This document shows, piece by piece, positions 14,001 through 27,450 of a stretch of 64,000 bases of DNA. Source of the stretch: Halictus rubicundus (taxonomy: Eukaryota > Arthropoda > Insecta > Hymenoptera > Halictidae); assembly GCF_050948215.1 (NCBI RefSeq), contig NW_027488705.1, forward strand, positions 434,001 to 498,000, written 5' to 3'. Below the pieces are notes generated by a model. It was not told the origin of the DNA, did not search any database, and saw only the letters and a program-made list of their open reading frames with translations. The position numbers were made by a program, and so were the translations under genes. Position 1 is the first letter of the stretch. Each line of letters opens with the position of its first letter.

Positions 14001-16669
14001 TCTATCTTATCCTCTATCCTATCCGATGATCTATCCTATCCTATCGTCTATCCTATCCTCTATACTATCCTATTCCTCTATCCTATCCTATCCTCTATCC
14101 TATCCTATCCTCTATCCTATCCTATCCTCTATTCTATCTTATCCTCTATCCTATCCTATCCTCCATCCTATCCTATCCTCTATCCTATCCTATCCTCTAT
14201 CCTATTCTATCTTCTATCCTATCCTATCCTCTATCCTATCAAATCCCCTATCCTATCCTCTATCCTATCCTATCATCTATCCTCTATCCTATCCAATCCT
14301 CTATCCTATCCTATCCTCTATCCTATCAAATCCCCTATCCTATCCTCTGTCCTATCCTATCCTCTATCCTATCCTATCCTCTATCCTATCCTATCCTCTA
14401 TCCTATCCTATCCTCTATCCTATCCTATCGTCTATCCTATCCTCTCTCCTATCCTATCCTCTATCCTATCCTCTATCCTATCCTATCCTCTATCCTATCC
14501 TATCCTCCATCCTATCCTATCCTCAATCCTATCCTTTCCTGTATCCTATCCAATCCTGTATCCTATCCTGTCCTCTATACAATCCTATCCTCTATCCTAT
14601 CCTATCCTCTATTCTATCTTATCCTCTATCCTATCCTATGATCTATCCTATCCTATCGTCTATCCTATCCTCTATCCTATCCTATTCCTCTATCCTATCC
14701 TATCCTCTATCCTATCCTATCCTCTATCCTATCCTATCCTCCATCCTATCCTATCCTCAATCCTATCCTTTCCTGTATCCTATCCAATCCTGTATCCTAT
14801 CCTGTCCTCTATACAATCCTATCCTCTATCGTATAATATCCTATATCCTATCCTATCCTCTATCCTATCCTATACTCTATCCTATCCTATCCTCTATCCT
14901 ATCCTATCCTCTATCCTATCCTATCCTCTATCCTATCCTATCCTCTATCCTATCCTATCCTCTATCCTATCAAATCCCCTACCCTATCCTCTGTCCTATC
15001 CTATCCTCTATCCTATCCTATCCTCTATCCTATCCTATCCTCTATCCTATCCTATCCTCTATCCTATAGTATCCTCTATCCTCTATCCTATACTATCCTC
15101 TATCCTATCCTATCCTCTATCCTATCAAATCCCCTACCCTATCCTCTGTCCTATCCTATCCTCTATCCTATCCTATCCTCTATCCTATCCTATCCTCTAT
15201 CCTATCCTATCCTCTATCCTATAGTATCCTCTATCCTCTATCCTATACTATCCTCTATCCTATCCTATCCTCTATCCTATCCTATCGTCTATCCTATCCT
15301 CTATCCTATCCTATCCTCTATCCTATCCTATCCTCCATCCTATCCTATCCTCAATCCTATCCTTTCCTGTATCCTATCCAATCCTGTATCCTATCCTGTC
15401 CTCTATACAATCCTATCCTCTATCCTATCCTATCCTCTATTCTGTCTTATCCTCTATCCTATCCTATGATCTATCCTTTCCTCTATACTATCCTATTCCT
15501 CTATCCTATCCTATCCTCTATCCTATCCTATCCTCTATCCTATCCTATCCTCTATCCTATCCTATCCTCTATCCTATCCTATCCTCTATCGTATCCTATC
15601 CTATATCCTATCCTATCCTCTATCCTATCCTATCCTCTATCCTATCCTATCCTCTATCCTATCCTATCCTCTATCCTATCAAATCCCCTATCCTATCCTC
15701 TATCCTATCCTATCCTGTATCCTATCCTATCCTCTATCCTCTATCCTATCCTACCATCTATCCTATCCTATCCTCTATCCTATCCTGTCGTCTATCCTAT
15801 CCTCTATCCTATCCTATCCTCTATCCTATCCTATCCTCCATCCTATCCTATCCTCAATCCTATCCTTTCCTGTATCCTATCCAATCCTGTATCCTATCCT
15901 GTCCTCTATACTATCCTATCCTCTATCCTAACCTATCCTCTATCTTATCCTATCCTCTATCCTATCCTATCTTCTATCCTATCCTATCCTCTATCCTATC
16001 CTATCCCCTATCCTATCCTCTATCCTATCATCTATCCTCTATCCTATCCTATCTTCTATCCTATCCTATCCTCTATCCTATCAAATCCCCTATCCTATCC
16101 TCTATCCTATCCTATCATCTATCCTCTATCCTATCCAATCCTCTATCCTATCCTATCCTCTATCCTATCAAATCCCCTATCCTATCCTCTGTCCTATCCT
16201 ATCCTCTATCCTATCCTATCATCTATCCTATCCTATCCTCTATCCTATCCTATCGTCTATCCTATCCTCTATCCTATCCTATCCTCTATCCTATCCTATC
16301 CTCTACCCTATCCTATCTTCTATCCTATCCTATCCTCTATCCTATCAAATCCCCTACCCTATCCTCTGTCCTATCCTATCCTCTATCCTATCCTATCCTC
16401 TATCCTATCCTCTATCCTATCCTCTATCCTATCCTATCCTCTATCCTATCCTTTCCACTATCCTCTATCCTATCCTATCCTCTATCCTATCCTATCCTCT
16501 ATCCTATCCTATCGTCTATCCTATTCTATCCTCTATCCTATCCTATCCTCCATCCTATCCTATCCTCAATCCTATCCTTTCCTGTATCCTATCCATCCTG
16601 TATCCTATCCTGTCCTCTATACTATCCTATCCTCTATCCCATCCTATCCTCTTTTCTATCTTATCCTCT

Positions 16670-16890
16670 ATCCTATCCTATGATCTATCCTATCCTGTCG
16701 TCTATCCTATCCTCGATCCTATCCTATCCTCTATCCTATCCTATCCTCCATCCTATCCTATCCTCAATCCTATCCTTTCCTGTATCCTATCCAATCCTGT
16801 ATCCTATCCTGTCCTCTATACTATCCTATCCTCTATCCTAACTTAGCCTCTATCTTATCCTATCCTCTATCCTATCCTATCTTCTATCCT
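16670..16890 (+). repeat. Duplicated patch with TTAGCC variant, copy 2
   Basis: Counterpart of 13780-14000 at an offset of 2,887 bp. It begins immediately after a CTATGATC site at 16680, whereas the first copy is preceded by TACCATC repeats, so the left breakpoint lies close to 16690. Confidence 0.75.
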
Positions 16891-19800
16891 ATCCTATCCC
16901 CTATCCTATCCTCTATCCTATCATCTATCCCCTATCCTATCCTATCTTCTATCCTATCCTATCCTCTATCCTATCAAATCCCCTATCCTATCCTCTATCC
17001 TATCCTATCATCTATCCTCTATCCTATCCAATCCTCTATCCTATCCTATCCTCTATCCTATCAATTCCCCTATCCTATCCTCTGTCCTATCCTATCCTCT
17101 ATCCTATCCTATCATCTATCCTATCCTATCCTCTATCCTATCCTATCCTCTATCCTCTATCCTATACTATCCTCTATCCTATCCTATCCTCTATCCTATC
17201 CTATCGTCTATCCTATCCTCTATCCTATCAAATCCCCTACCCTATCCTCTGTCCTATCCTATCCTCTATCCTATCCTATCCTCTATCCTATCCTATCCTC
17301 TATCCTATCCTATCCTCTATCCTCTATCCTATACTATCCTCTATCCTATCCTATCCTCTATCCTATCCTATCGTCTATCCTATCCTCTATCCTATCCTAT
17401 CCTCCATCCTATCCTATCCTCAATCCTATCCTTTCCTGTATGCTATCCTGTCCTCTATACAATCCTATCCTCTATCCTATCCTATCCTCTATCCTATCCT
17501 ATCCTCTATCCTATCCTATCCTCTATCCTATCCTATCCTCTATCCTATCCTATCCTCTATCCTATCCTATCATCTATCCTATCCTATCCTCTATCCTATC
17601 AAATCCCCTATCCTATCCTCCATCCTATTCTATCCTCAATCCTATCCTTTCCTGTATCCTATCCAATCCTGCATCCTATCCTGTCCTCTATACAATCCTA
17701 TCCTCTATCCTATCCTATCCTCTATTCTATCTTATCCTATATCCTATCCTATGATCTATCCTATCCTATCGTCTATCCTATCCTCTATCCTATCCTATTC
17801 CTCTATCCTATCCTATCCTCTATCCTATCCTATCCTCTATCCTATCCTATCCTCTATCCTATCCTATCCTCTATCCTATCCTATCCTCTATCCTATCCTA
17901 TCCTCTATCGTATCCTATCCTCTATCATATCCTATCCTCTATCCTATCCTATCCTCTATCCTATTCTATCCTCTATCCTATCCTATCCTCTATCCTATCC
18001 TATCCTCTATCCTATCCTATCCTCTATCCTATCAAATCCCCTATCCTATCCTCTATCCTATCCTATCCTGTATCCTATCCTATCCTCTATCCTCTATCCT
18101 ATCCTACCATCTATCCTATCCTATCCTCTATCCTATCCTATCGTCTATCCTATCCTCTATCCTATCCTATCCTCTATCCTATCCTATCCTCTATCCTATC
18201 CTATCCTCTATCCTATCCTATCCTCTATCCTATCCTATCCTCTATCCTATCCTATCCTCTATCCTATCCTATCCTCTATCCTATCCTATCCTCTATCCTA
18301 TCCTATCCTCTATCCTATCCTATCCTCTATCCTATCAAATCCCCTACCCTATCCTCTGTCCTATCCTATCCTCTATCCTATCCTATCCTCTATCCTATCC
18401 TATCGTCTATCCTATCCTCTATCCTATCCTATCCTCTATCCTATCCTATCGTCTATCCTATCCTCTATCCTATCCTATCCTCTATCCTATCCTATCCTCC
18501 ATCCTATCCTATCCTCAATCCTATCCTTTCCTGTATCCTATCCAATCCTGTATCCTATCCTGTCCTCTATACAATCCTATCCTCTATCCTATCCTATCCT
18601 CTATTCTATCTTATCCTCTATCCTATCCTATGATCTATCCTATCCTATCGTCTATCCTATTATCTATCCTATCCTATTCCTCTATCCTATCCTATCCTCT
18701 ATCCTATCCTATCCTCTATCCTATCCTATCCTCTATCCTATCCTATCCTATATCCTATCCTATCCTCTATCCTATCCTATCCCCTATCCTATCCTCTATC
18801 CTATCATCTATCCTCTATCCTATCCTATCTTCTATCCTATCCTATCCTCTATCCTATCAAATCCCCTATCCTATCATCTATCCTATCCTATCGTCTATCC
18901 TATCCTCTATCCTATCCTATCCTCTATCCTATCCTATCCTCTACCCTATCCTATCTTCTATCCTATCCTATCCTCTATCCTATCAAATCCCCTACCCTAT
19001 CCACTGTCCTATCCTATCCTCTATCCTATCCTATCCTCTATCCTATCCTATCCTCTATCCTATCCTATCCTCTATCCTATCCTATCCTCTATCCTATCCT
19101 ATCCTCTATCCTATACTATCCTCTATCCTATCCTATCATCTATCCTATCCTATCGTCTATCCTATCCTCTATCCTATCCTATCCTCTATCCTATCCTATC
19201 CTCCATCCTATCCTATCCTCAATCCTATCCTTTCCTGTATCCTATCCAATCCTGTATCCTATCCTGTCCTCTATACAATCCTATCCTCTATCCTATCCTA
19301 TCCTCTATTCTGTCTTATCCTCTATCCTATCCTATGATCTATCCTTTCCTCTATACTATCCTATTCCTCTATCCTATCCTATCATCTATCCTATCCTATC
19401 CTCTATCCTATCCTATCCTCTATCCTATCCTTTCCTCTATCCTATCCTATCCTCTATCGTATCCTATCCTATATCCTATCCTATCCTCTATCCTATCCTA
19501 TCTTCTATCCTATCCTATCCTCTATCCTATCAAATCCCCTACCCTATCCACTGTCCTATCCTATCCTCTATCCTATCCTATCCTCTATCGTATCCTATCC
19601 TCTATCATATCCTATCCTCTATCCTATCCTATCCTCTATCCTATCCTATCCTCTATCCTATCCTATCCTCTATCCTATCAAATCCCCTATCCTATCCTCT
19701 ATCCTATCCTATCCTGTATCCTATCATATCCTCTATCCTCTATCCTATCCTACCATCTATCCTATCCTATCCTCTATCCTATCCTATCGTCTATCCTATC

Positions 19801-21059
19801 CTCTATCCTATCCTATCCTCTATCCTATCCTATCCTCTATCCTATCCTATCCTCTATCCTATCAAATCCCCTACCCTATCCTCTGTCCTATCCTATCCTC
19901 TATCCTATCCTATCCTCTATCCTATCCTATCGTCTATCCTATCCTCTATCCTATCCTATCCTCTATCCTATCCTATCGTCTATCCTATCCTCTATCCTAT
20001 CCTATCCTCTATCCTATCCTATCCTCCATCCTATCCTATCCTCAATCCTATCCTTTCCTGTATCCTATCCAATCCTGTATCCTATCCTGTCCTCTATACA
20101 ATCCTATCCTCTATCCTATCCTATCCTCTATTCTATCCTATTCCTCTATCCTATCCTATCCTCTATCCTATCCTATCCTCTATCCTATCCTATCCTCTAT
20201 CCTATCCTATCCTCTTTCCTATCCTATCCTCTATCGTATCCTATCCTCTATCCTATCCTATCCTCTATCATATCCTATCCTCTATCCTATCCTATCCTCT
20301 ATCCTATCCTATCCTCTATCCTATCAAATCCCCTACCCTATCCTCTATCCTATCCTATCCTGTATCCTATCCTATCCTCTATCCTCTATCCTATCCTACC
20401 ATCTATCCTATCCTATCCTCTATCCTATCCTGTCGTCTATCCTATCCTCTATCCTATCCTATCCTCTATCCTATCCTATCCTCCATCCTATCCTATCCTC
20501 TATCCTATCCTATCCTCTATCCTCTATCCTATACTATCCTCTATCCTATCCTATCCTCTATCCTATCCTATGATCTATCCTTTCCTCTATACTATCCTAT
20601 TCCTCTATCCTATCCTATCCTCTATCCTATCCTATCCTCTATCCTATCCTATCCTCTATCCTATCCTATCCTCTATCCTATCCTATCCTCTATCCTATCC
20701 TATCCTCTATCCTATCCTATCCTCTATCCTATCCTATCCTCTATCGTATCCTATTATATATCCTATCCTATCCTCTATCCTATCCTATCCTCTATCCTAT
20801 CCTATCCTCTATCCTATCCTATCCTCTATCCTATCCTATCCTCCATCCTATCCTATCCTCAATCCTATCCTTTCCTGTATCCTATCCAATCCTGTATCCT
20901 ATCCTGTCCTCTATACAATCCTATCCTCTATCCTATCCTATCCTCTATCCTATCCTATCCTCTGTCCTATCCTATCCTCTATCCTATCCTTTCCTCTATC
21001 CTATCCTATCCTCTATCGTATCCTATCCTCTATCCTATCCTATCCTCTATCCTATCCTA

Positions 21060-21745
21060 TCCTCTATCCTATCCTATCCTCTATCCTATCCTATCTTCTA
21101 TCCTATCCTATCCTCTATCCTATCAAATCCCCTATCCTATCCTCTATCCTATCCTCTACCCTATCCTCTATCCTATACAATCCTCTATCCTGTCCTATCA
21201 TCTATCCTATCCTATCCTCTATCCTATCCTATCCTCTATCCTATCCTATCCTCTATCCTATCCTCTATCCTATCCTATCCTATCCTCTATCCTATCCTAT
21301 CCTCCATCCTATCCTATCCTCTATCCTATACAATCCTCTATCCTATCCTATCCTCTATCCTATCGTATCCTCTATCCCATCCCATCCTCTATCGTATCCT
21401 ATCCTCTATCCTATCATATCCTATATCCTATAATATCCTCTATAATATCCTATCCTCTATCCTATTCTATCCTCTATCCTATCGTATCCTCTATCCTATC
21501 ATATCATCTATCCTATCCAATCGTCTATCCTACAATATCCCCTATCCTATCCAATCCTCTATCCTATCCTCTATCCTATCCTCTATCCTATCGTCTATCC
21601 TATAATATCCAATATCCTATCCAATCCTCTATCCTATCCTCTATCCTAGCCTATCCTATATCCTATAATATCCTCAATCCTATAAAATCCTCTATCCTAC
21701 CCTCTATCCTATCCTATCCTCTATTCTATCCTATCGTCTATCCTA
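21060..21745 (+). repeat. Approximately 1.0-kb tandem duplication at A/B border, copy 1
   Basis: This segment runs from a K module through CTACCC, ACAATCC, CTGTCC and then the first TAATATCC and CAATATCCCC variants. It is repeated at 22045-22745. Offsets are 988 bp at the K module and 1,004 bp at TAATATCC (21431 and 22435). Single-base differences such as CCTAGCC here against CCTATCC in the second copy show that the copies are not identical. Confidence 0.75.
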
Positions 21746-22044
21746 TTTTATCCTCTATCCTATGCTATCCTCTATCCTATCCTATCCTCTATCCTATCCT
21801 ATCTTCTATCCTATCCTATCCTCCATCCTATCCTATCCTGAATCCTATCCTTTCCTGTATCCTATCCAATCCTGTATCCTATCCTGTCCTCTATCCTATC
21901 CTATCCTCTATCCTATCCTATTCTCTGTCCAATCCTATCCTCTATCCTATCCTATCCTCTATCCTATCCTATCCACTATCCAATCCTATCCTCTATCCTC
22001 TATCCTATCCTATCCTCTATCCTATTTTATCCTCTATCCTATGC

Positions 22045-22745
22045 TATCCTCTATCCTATCCTATCCTCTATCCTATCCTATCTTCTATCCTATCCTATCC
22101 TCTATCCTATCAAATCCCCTATCCTATCCTCTATCCTATCCTCTACCCTATCCTCTATCCTATACAATCCTCTATCCTGTCCTATCATCTATCCTATCCT
22201 ATCCTCTATCCTATCCTATCCTCTATCCTATCCTATCCTCTATCCTATCCTATCCTCTATCCTATCCTCTATCCTATCCTATCCTATCCTCTATCCTATC
22301 CTATCCTCCATCCTATCCTATCCTCTATCCTATACAATCCTCTATCCTATCCTATCCTCTATCCTATCGTATCCTCTATCCCATCCCATCCTCTATCGTA
22401 TCCTATCCTCTATCCTATCATATCCTATATCCTATAATATCCTCTATAATATCCTATCCTCTATCCTATTCTATCCTCTATCCTATCGTATCCTCTATCC
22501 TATCATATCATCTATCCTATCCAATCGTCTATCCTACAATATCCCCTATCCTATCCAATCCTCTATCCTATCCTCTATCCTATCCTCTATCCTATCGTCT
22601 ATCCTATAATATCCAATATCCTATCCAATCCTCTATCCTATCCTCTATCCTATCCTATCCTATATCCTATAATATCCTCAATCCTATCCAATCCTCTATC
22701 CTACCCTCTATCCTATCCTATCCTCTATTCTATCCTATCGTCTAT
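22045..22745 (+). repeat. Approximately 1.0-kb tandem duplication at A/B border, copy 2
   Basis: Partner of 21060-21745. Its TAATATCC block (22435) matches a third occurrence at 24279, so this segment took part in at least two duplication events. Confidence 0.75.
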
Positions 22746-23330
22746 CCTATCCTATCCTCTATCCTATCCTATCCTCTATCCTATCCTATCCTCTATCCTA
22801 TCCTATCCTCTATCCTATCCTATCCTCTATCCTATCCTATCCTCTATCCTATCCTATCCTCTATCCTCTATCCTATCCTCTATCCTCTATCCTATCCTAT
22901 CCTCTATCCTCTATCCTATCCTATCCTCTGTCCTATCCTATCGTCTATCCCATCCTCTATCCTATCCTATCCTCTATCCTATCATCTATCCTCTATCCTA
23001 TCCAATCCTCTATCCTATCCTATCGTCTATCCTATCCTCTATCCTATCCTATCCTCTATCCTATCCTATCCTCTATCCTATCCTATCCTCCATCCTATCC
23101 TATCCTCAATCCTATCCTTTCCTGTATCCTATCCAATCCTGTATCCTATCCTGTCCTCTATCCTATCCTATCCTCTATCCTATCCTATCCTCTATCCTAT
23201 CCTATCTTCTATCCTATCCTATCCTCTATCCTATCAAATCCCCTACCCTATTCTCTGTCCAATCCTATCCTCTATCCTATCCTATCCTCTATCCTATCCT
23301 ATCCACTAACCAATCCTATCCTCTATCCTC
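22300..23330 (+). repeat. 1.8-kb-spaced duplication in domain B, copy 1
   Basis: TAATATCC at 22435 and TTCTCTGTCCAATCC at 23251 pair with 24279 and 25059. The offsets are 1,844 and 1,808 bp, so about 36 bp was lost or gained between them. The order of intermediate variants is the same: CAATATCCCC, then a homogenised 17-mer stretch, then a P module. Confidence 0.7.
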
Positions 23331-23504
23331 TATCCTATCCTATCCTCTGTCCAATCCTATCCTCTACCCTATGCTATCCTCTATCCTATACAATCCTCTA
23401 TCCTATCCTATCCTCTATCCTATACAATCCTCTATTCTATCCTATCCTCTATCCTGTCGTATCCTCTGTCCTATCCTATCCTCTATCCTATCCTCTATCC
23501 TATC

Positions 23505-24235
23505 CTCTCTGCTATCCTCTATCCTATCCTATCCTCAATGCTATCCTGTATCCTATCCACGTCTCTATCCTATCTTATCCTCTATCCTATCGTATCCTCT
23601 TTCCTATCCCATCCTCAAACGTATTCTATACTCTATTCTATCCTATCCTATATCCTAACATATCCTCAATCCTATCCAATCCTCTATCCTATCCTATCCT
23701 ATTCTCTATCCTATACAATCCTCTAACCTATCCTATCCTCTATCCTATCCTATCCTCTATCCTATCCTATCCACTCTCCTATCCTCTATCGTATCCTCTA
23801 TCCTATCCTATCCTCTATCCTATCCTATCGTCTATCCTATAATATCCTCTATCCTATCCTATCCTCTATCCTGTCCTATCCTCTATCCTATACAATCCTC
23901 TATCCTATCCTATCCTATCCTGTATCCTGTCGTATCCTCTGTCCTATCCTATCCTCTATCCTATCCTATCCTCTATCCTATAAAATCCTCTACCCTATCC
24001 AATACTCTATCCTATCGTACCCTCTATCCTACCACATCCTCTATCCTATCCTATCGTCTATCCTACAATATCCCCTATCCTATCCAATCCTCTATTCTAT
24101 CCTCTAACCTATCCTCTATCCTATCCTCTATCCTATCGTCTATCCTATAATATCCAATATCCTATCCAATCCTGTATCCTATCCTCTGTCCTATCCTATC
24201 CTCTATCCTATCGTATCCTCTTTCCTATCCCATCC
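23505..24235 (+). repeat. 2.0-kb-family block with CACGTCTC and AAACGTAT, copy 1
   Basis: The series CTCTCTGC, CAATGC, CCACGTCTC, CTTTCCTATCCC, CAAACGTATTC and AACATATCC occurs here. It recurs at 25538-26280 with an exact offset of 2,033 bp at two landmarks (CAATGC at 23538 and 25571; CAAACG at 23616 and 25649). A third, shortened version starts near 27510. Confidence 0.8.
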
Positions 24236-25140
24236 TCAAATGTATCCTATCCTCTATCCTATCATATCCTATATCCTATAATATCCTCTATAATATCCTA
24301 TCCTCTATCCTATTCTATCCTCTATCCTATCGTATCCTCTATCCTATCATATCATCTATCCTATCCAATCGTCTATCCTACAATATCCCCTATCCTATCG
24401 AATCCTCTATCCTATCCTCTATCCTATCCTCTATCCTATCGTCTATCCTATAATATCCAATATCCTATCCAATCCTCTATCCTATCCTCTATCCTATCCT
24501 ATCCTATATCCTATAATATCCTCAATCCTATCCAATCCTCTATCCTACCCTCTATCCTATCCTATCCTCTATTCTATCCTATCGTCTATCCTATCCTATC
24601 CTCTATCCTATCCTATCCTCTATCCTATCCTATCCTCTATCCTATCCTATCCTCTATCCTATCCTATCCTCTATCCTCTATCCTATCCTATCCTCTATCC
24701 TATCCTATCCTCTATCCTCTATCCTATCCTATCCTCTGTCCTATCCTATCGTCTATCCTATCCTCTATCCTATCCTATCCTCTATCCTATCATCTATCCT
24801 CTATCCTATCCAATCCTCTATCCTATCCTATCGTCTATCCTATCCTCTATCCTATCCTATCCTCTATCCTATCCTATCCTCTATCCTATCCTATCCTCCA
24901 TCCTATCCTATCCTCAATCCTATCCTTTCCTGTATCCTATCCAATCCTGTATCCTATCCTGTCCTCTATCCTATCCTATCCTCTATCCTATCCTATCATC
25001 TATCCTATCCTATCTTCTATCCTATCCTATCCTCTATCCTATCAAATCCGCTACCCTATTCTCTGTCCAATCCTATCCTCTATCCTATCCTATCCTCTAT
25101 CCTATCCTATCCACTAACCAATCCTATCCTCTATCCTCTA
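24200..25140 (+). repeat. 1.8-kb-spaced duplication in domain B, copy 2
   Basis: Counterpart of 22300-23330. It carries private variants (AATCCGCTACCC where copy 1 has AATCCCCTACCC; CCTATCGAATCC where copy 1 has CCTATCCAATCC), useful for telling the two copies apart in long reads. Confidence 0.7.
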
Positions 25141-25537
25141 TCCTATCCTATCCTCTATCCTATCCTATCCTCTATCCTGTCGTATCCTCTGTCCTATCCT
25201 ATCCTCTATCCTGTCGTATCGTCTGTCCTATCCTATCCTCTATCCTATCCTCTATCCTATCCTCTATCCTATCCTCTACCCTATCCTCTATCCTATCCTA
25301 TCCTCTATCCTATACAATCCTCTATCCTATACAATCCTCTATCCTATCATATCCTCTATCGTATCCTATCCTCTATCCTATCATATCCTATATCCTGTAA
25401 TATCCTCAATCCTATCCAATCCTCTATCCTACCCTCTATCCTATCCTCTATCATATCCTATCCTCAATCCTATCCCCTATCCTACCCTATCCTCTATCCT
25501 GTCGTATCCTCTGTCCTATCCTATCCTCTATCCTATC

Positions 25538-27450
25538 CTCTCTGCTATCCTCTATCCTATCCTATCCTCAATGCTATCCTGTATCCTATCCACGTCTCTA
25601 TCCTATCTTATCCTCTATCCTATCGTATCCTCTTTCCTATCCCATCCTCAAACGTATCCTATACTCTATTCTATCCTATCCTATATCCTAACATATCCTC
25701 AATCCTATCCAATCCTCTATCCTATCCTATCCTATTCTCTATCCTATACAATCCTCTAACCTATCCTATCCTCTATCCTATCCTATCCTCTATCCTATCC
25801 TATCCACTCTCCTATCCTCTATCGTATCCTCTATCCTATCCTATCCTCTATCCTATCCTATCGTCTATCCTATAATATCCTCTATCCTATCCTATCCTCT
25901 ATCCTGTCCTATCCTCTATCCTATACAATCCTCTATCCTATCCTATCCTATCCTCTATCCTGTCGTATCCTCTGTCCTATCCTATCCTCTATCCTATCCT
26001 ATCCTCTATCCTATAAAATCCTCTACCCTATCCAATACTCTATCCTATCGTATCCTCTATCCTATCACATCCTCTATCCTATCCTATCGTCTATCCTACA
26101 ATATCCCCTATCCTATCCAATCCTCTATTCTATCCTCTAACCTATCCTCTATCCTATCCTCTATCCTATCGTCTATCCTATAATATCCAATATCCTATCC
26201 AATCCTGTATCCTATCCTCTGTCCTATCCTATCCTCTATCCTATCGTATCCTCTTTCCTATCCCATCCTCAAATGTATCCTATCCTCTATCCTATCCTAT
26301 CCTATATCCTATAATATCCTCTATCCTATCCCATCATCTGACGTATCCTATCCCCTATTCTATCCTATCCTGTATCCTATCCTCTCCTTTATCCTATACA
26401 ATCCTCTATCCTGTCCTATCCTCTATCCTATACATTCCTATATCCTATAATATCCTCAATCCTATCCAATCCTCTATCCTACCCTCTATCCTATCCTCTA
26501 TCCTATCCTATCCTCAATCCTATCCCATCCCCTAACTTATCCTATCCTCTATCCTGTCGTATCCTCTGTCCTGTCCTATCCTCTATCCTGTCGTATCGTC
26601 TGTCGTATCCTATCCTCTATCCTATCATCTATCCTATCCTCTACCCTATCGTCTATCCTATAATATCCAATATCCTATCCAATCCTCTATCCTATCCTCT
26701 ATCCTATCCTATCCTCTATCCAATTCTATCCTCTATCCTATCGTATCCTCTATCCAATTCTATCCTCTATCCTATCGTATCCTCTATCCTATCATATCCT
26801 CTATCCTATCCTATCGTCTATCCTACAATATCCCCTATCCTATCCAATCCTGTATCCTATCCTGTCCTCTATACTATCCTATCCTCTATCCTATCCTATC
26901 CTCTATTCTATCTTATCCTCTATCCTATCCTATGATCTATCCTATCCTATCGTCTATCCTATCCTCTATCCTATCCTATTCCTCTATCCTATCCTATCCT
27001 CTATCCTATCCTATCCTCTATCCTATCCTATCCTCTATCCTATCCTATCCTCTATCCTATCCTATCTTCTATCCTATCCTATCCTCCATCCTATCCTATC
27101 CTCATTATCCTATCCTTTCCTGTATCCTATCCAATCCTGTATCCTATCCTGTCCTCTATACTATCCTATCCTCTATCCTATCCTATCCTCTATTCTATCT
27201 TATCCTCTATCCTATCCTATGATCTATCCTATCCTATAGTCTAGCCTATCCTCTATCCTCTCCTATTCCTCTATCCTATCCTATCCTCTATCCTATCCTA
27301 TCCTCTATCCTATCCTATCCTCTATCCTATCCTATCCTCTATCCTATCCTATCCTCTATCCTATCCTATCCTCTATCGTATCCTATCCTCTATCCTATCC
27401 TATCCTCTATCCTATCCTATCCTCTATCCTATCCTATCCTCTATCCTATC
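25538..27450 (+). repeat. 1.9-kb tandem unit spanning B/C border, copy 1
   Basis: Landmarks here pair with the next 1.9 kb: CAAACG at 25649 with 27562 (offset 1,913) and TATGATC at 26932 with 28828 (offset 1,896, one 17-bp unit fewer). The 291-bp stretch after TATGATC at 26932 has the same translation as that at 28828, including an unusual CTCATTATCC variant. The right end, about 27240-27510, is a run of canonical 17-mers. Confidence 0.8.

Larger units (their letters stand above)
1..21430 (+). repeat. Domain A: homogenised 17-mer array with nested duplications
   Basis: Mostly canonical 17-mers. Three recurrent variant modules are shuffled through it: K (CTATCAAATCCCCTA followed by CTCTGTCC), P (CTTTCCTGTATCC, then CCAATCCTGTATCC and CCTGTCCTCTATAC), and M (CTATTCTATCTTATCC, then CTATGATCTATCC and usually CTATTCCTC). 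A sub-variant of M, GATCTATCCTTTCC followed by CTCTATACTATCC, begins at 1883, 5971, 15466, 19334 and 20570. Repeated order of these modules shows multi-kilobase duplication. No gene, RNA or promoter signal is visible. The right boundary is approximate, placed where TAATATCC-type repeats begin. Confidence 0.85.
21431..26880 (+). repeat. Domain B: diverged satellite domain
   Basis: The same pentamer/heptamer grammar is used, but point variants are much denser: TAATATCC, ACAATATCCCC, CATATCC, CCACTCTCC, CACGTCTC, CAAACGTATC and CTGTCGTATCC. Stop triplets are frequent on the + strand (TAATAT), so forward reading frames are short compared with domain A. Duplicated blocks of 0.7-2 kb are still recognisable, so divergence preceded or accompanied amplification. 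No gene or unique sequence is visible between 21431 and 26880. Confidence 0.8.

Noticed and set aside
13953..16847. Shared 2.89-kb spacing in domain A (offset 2,887) and domain F (offset 2,888) as a common periodicity
   Set aside because: The domain F offset drifts to 2,965 within the same copy and the two segments share no specific landmarks, so the near-equal values look coincidental.
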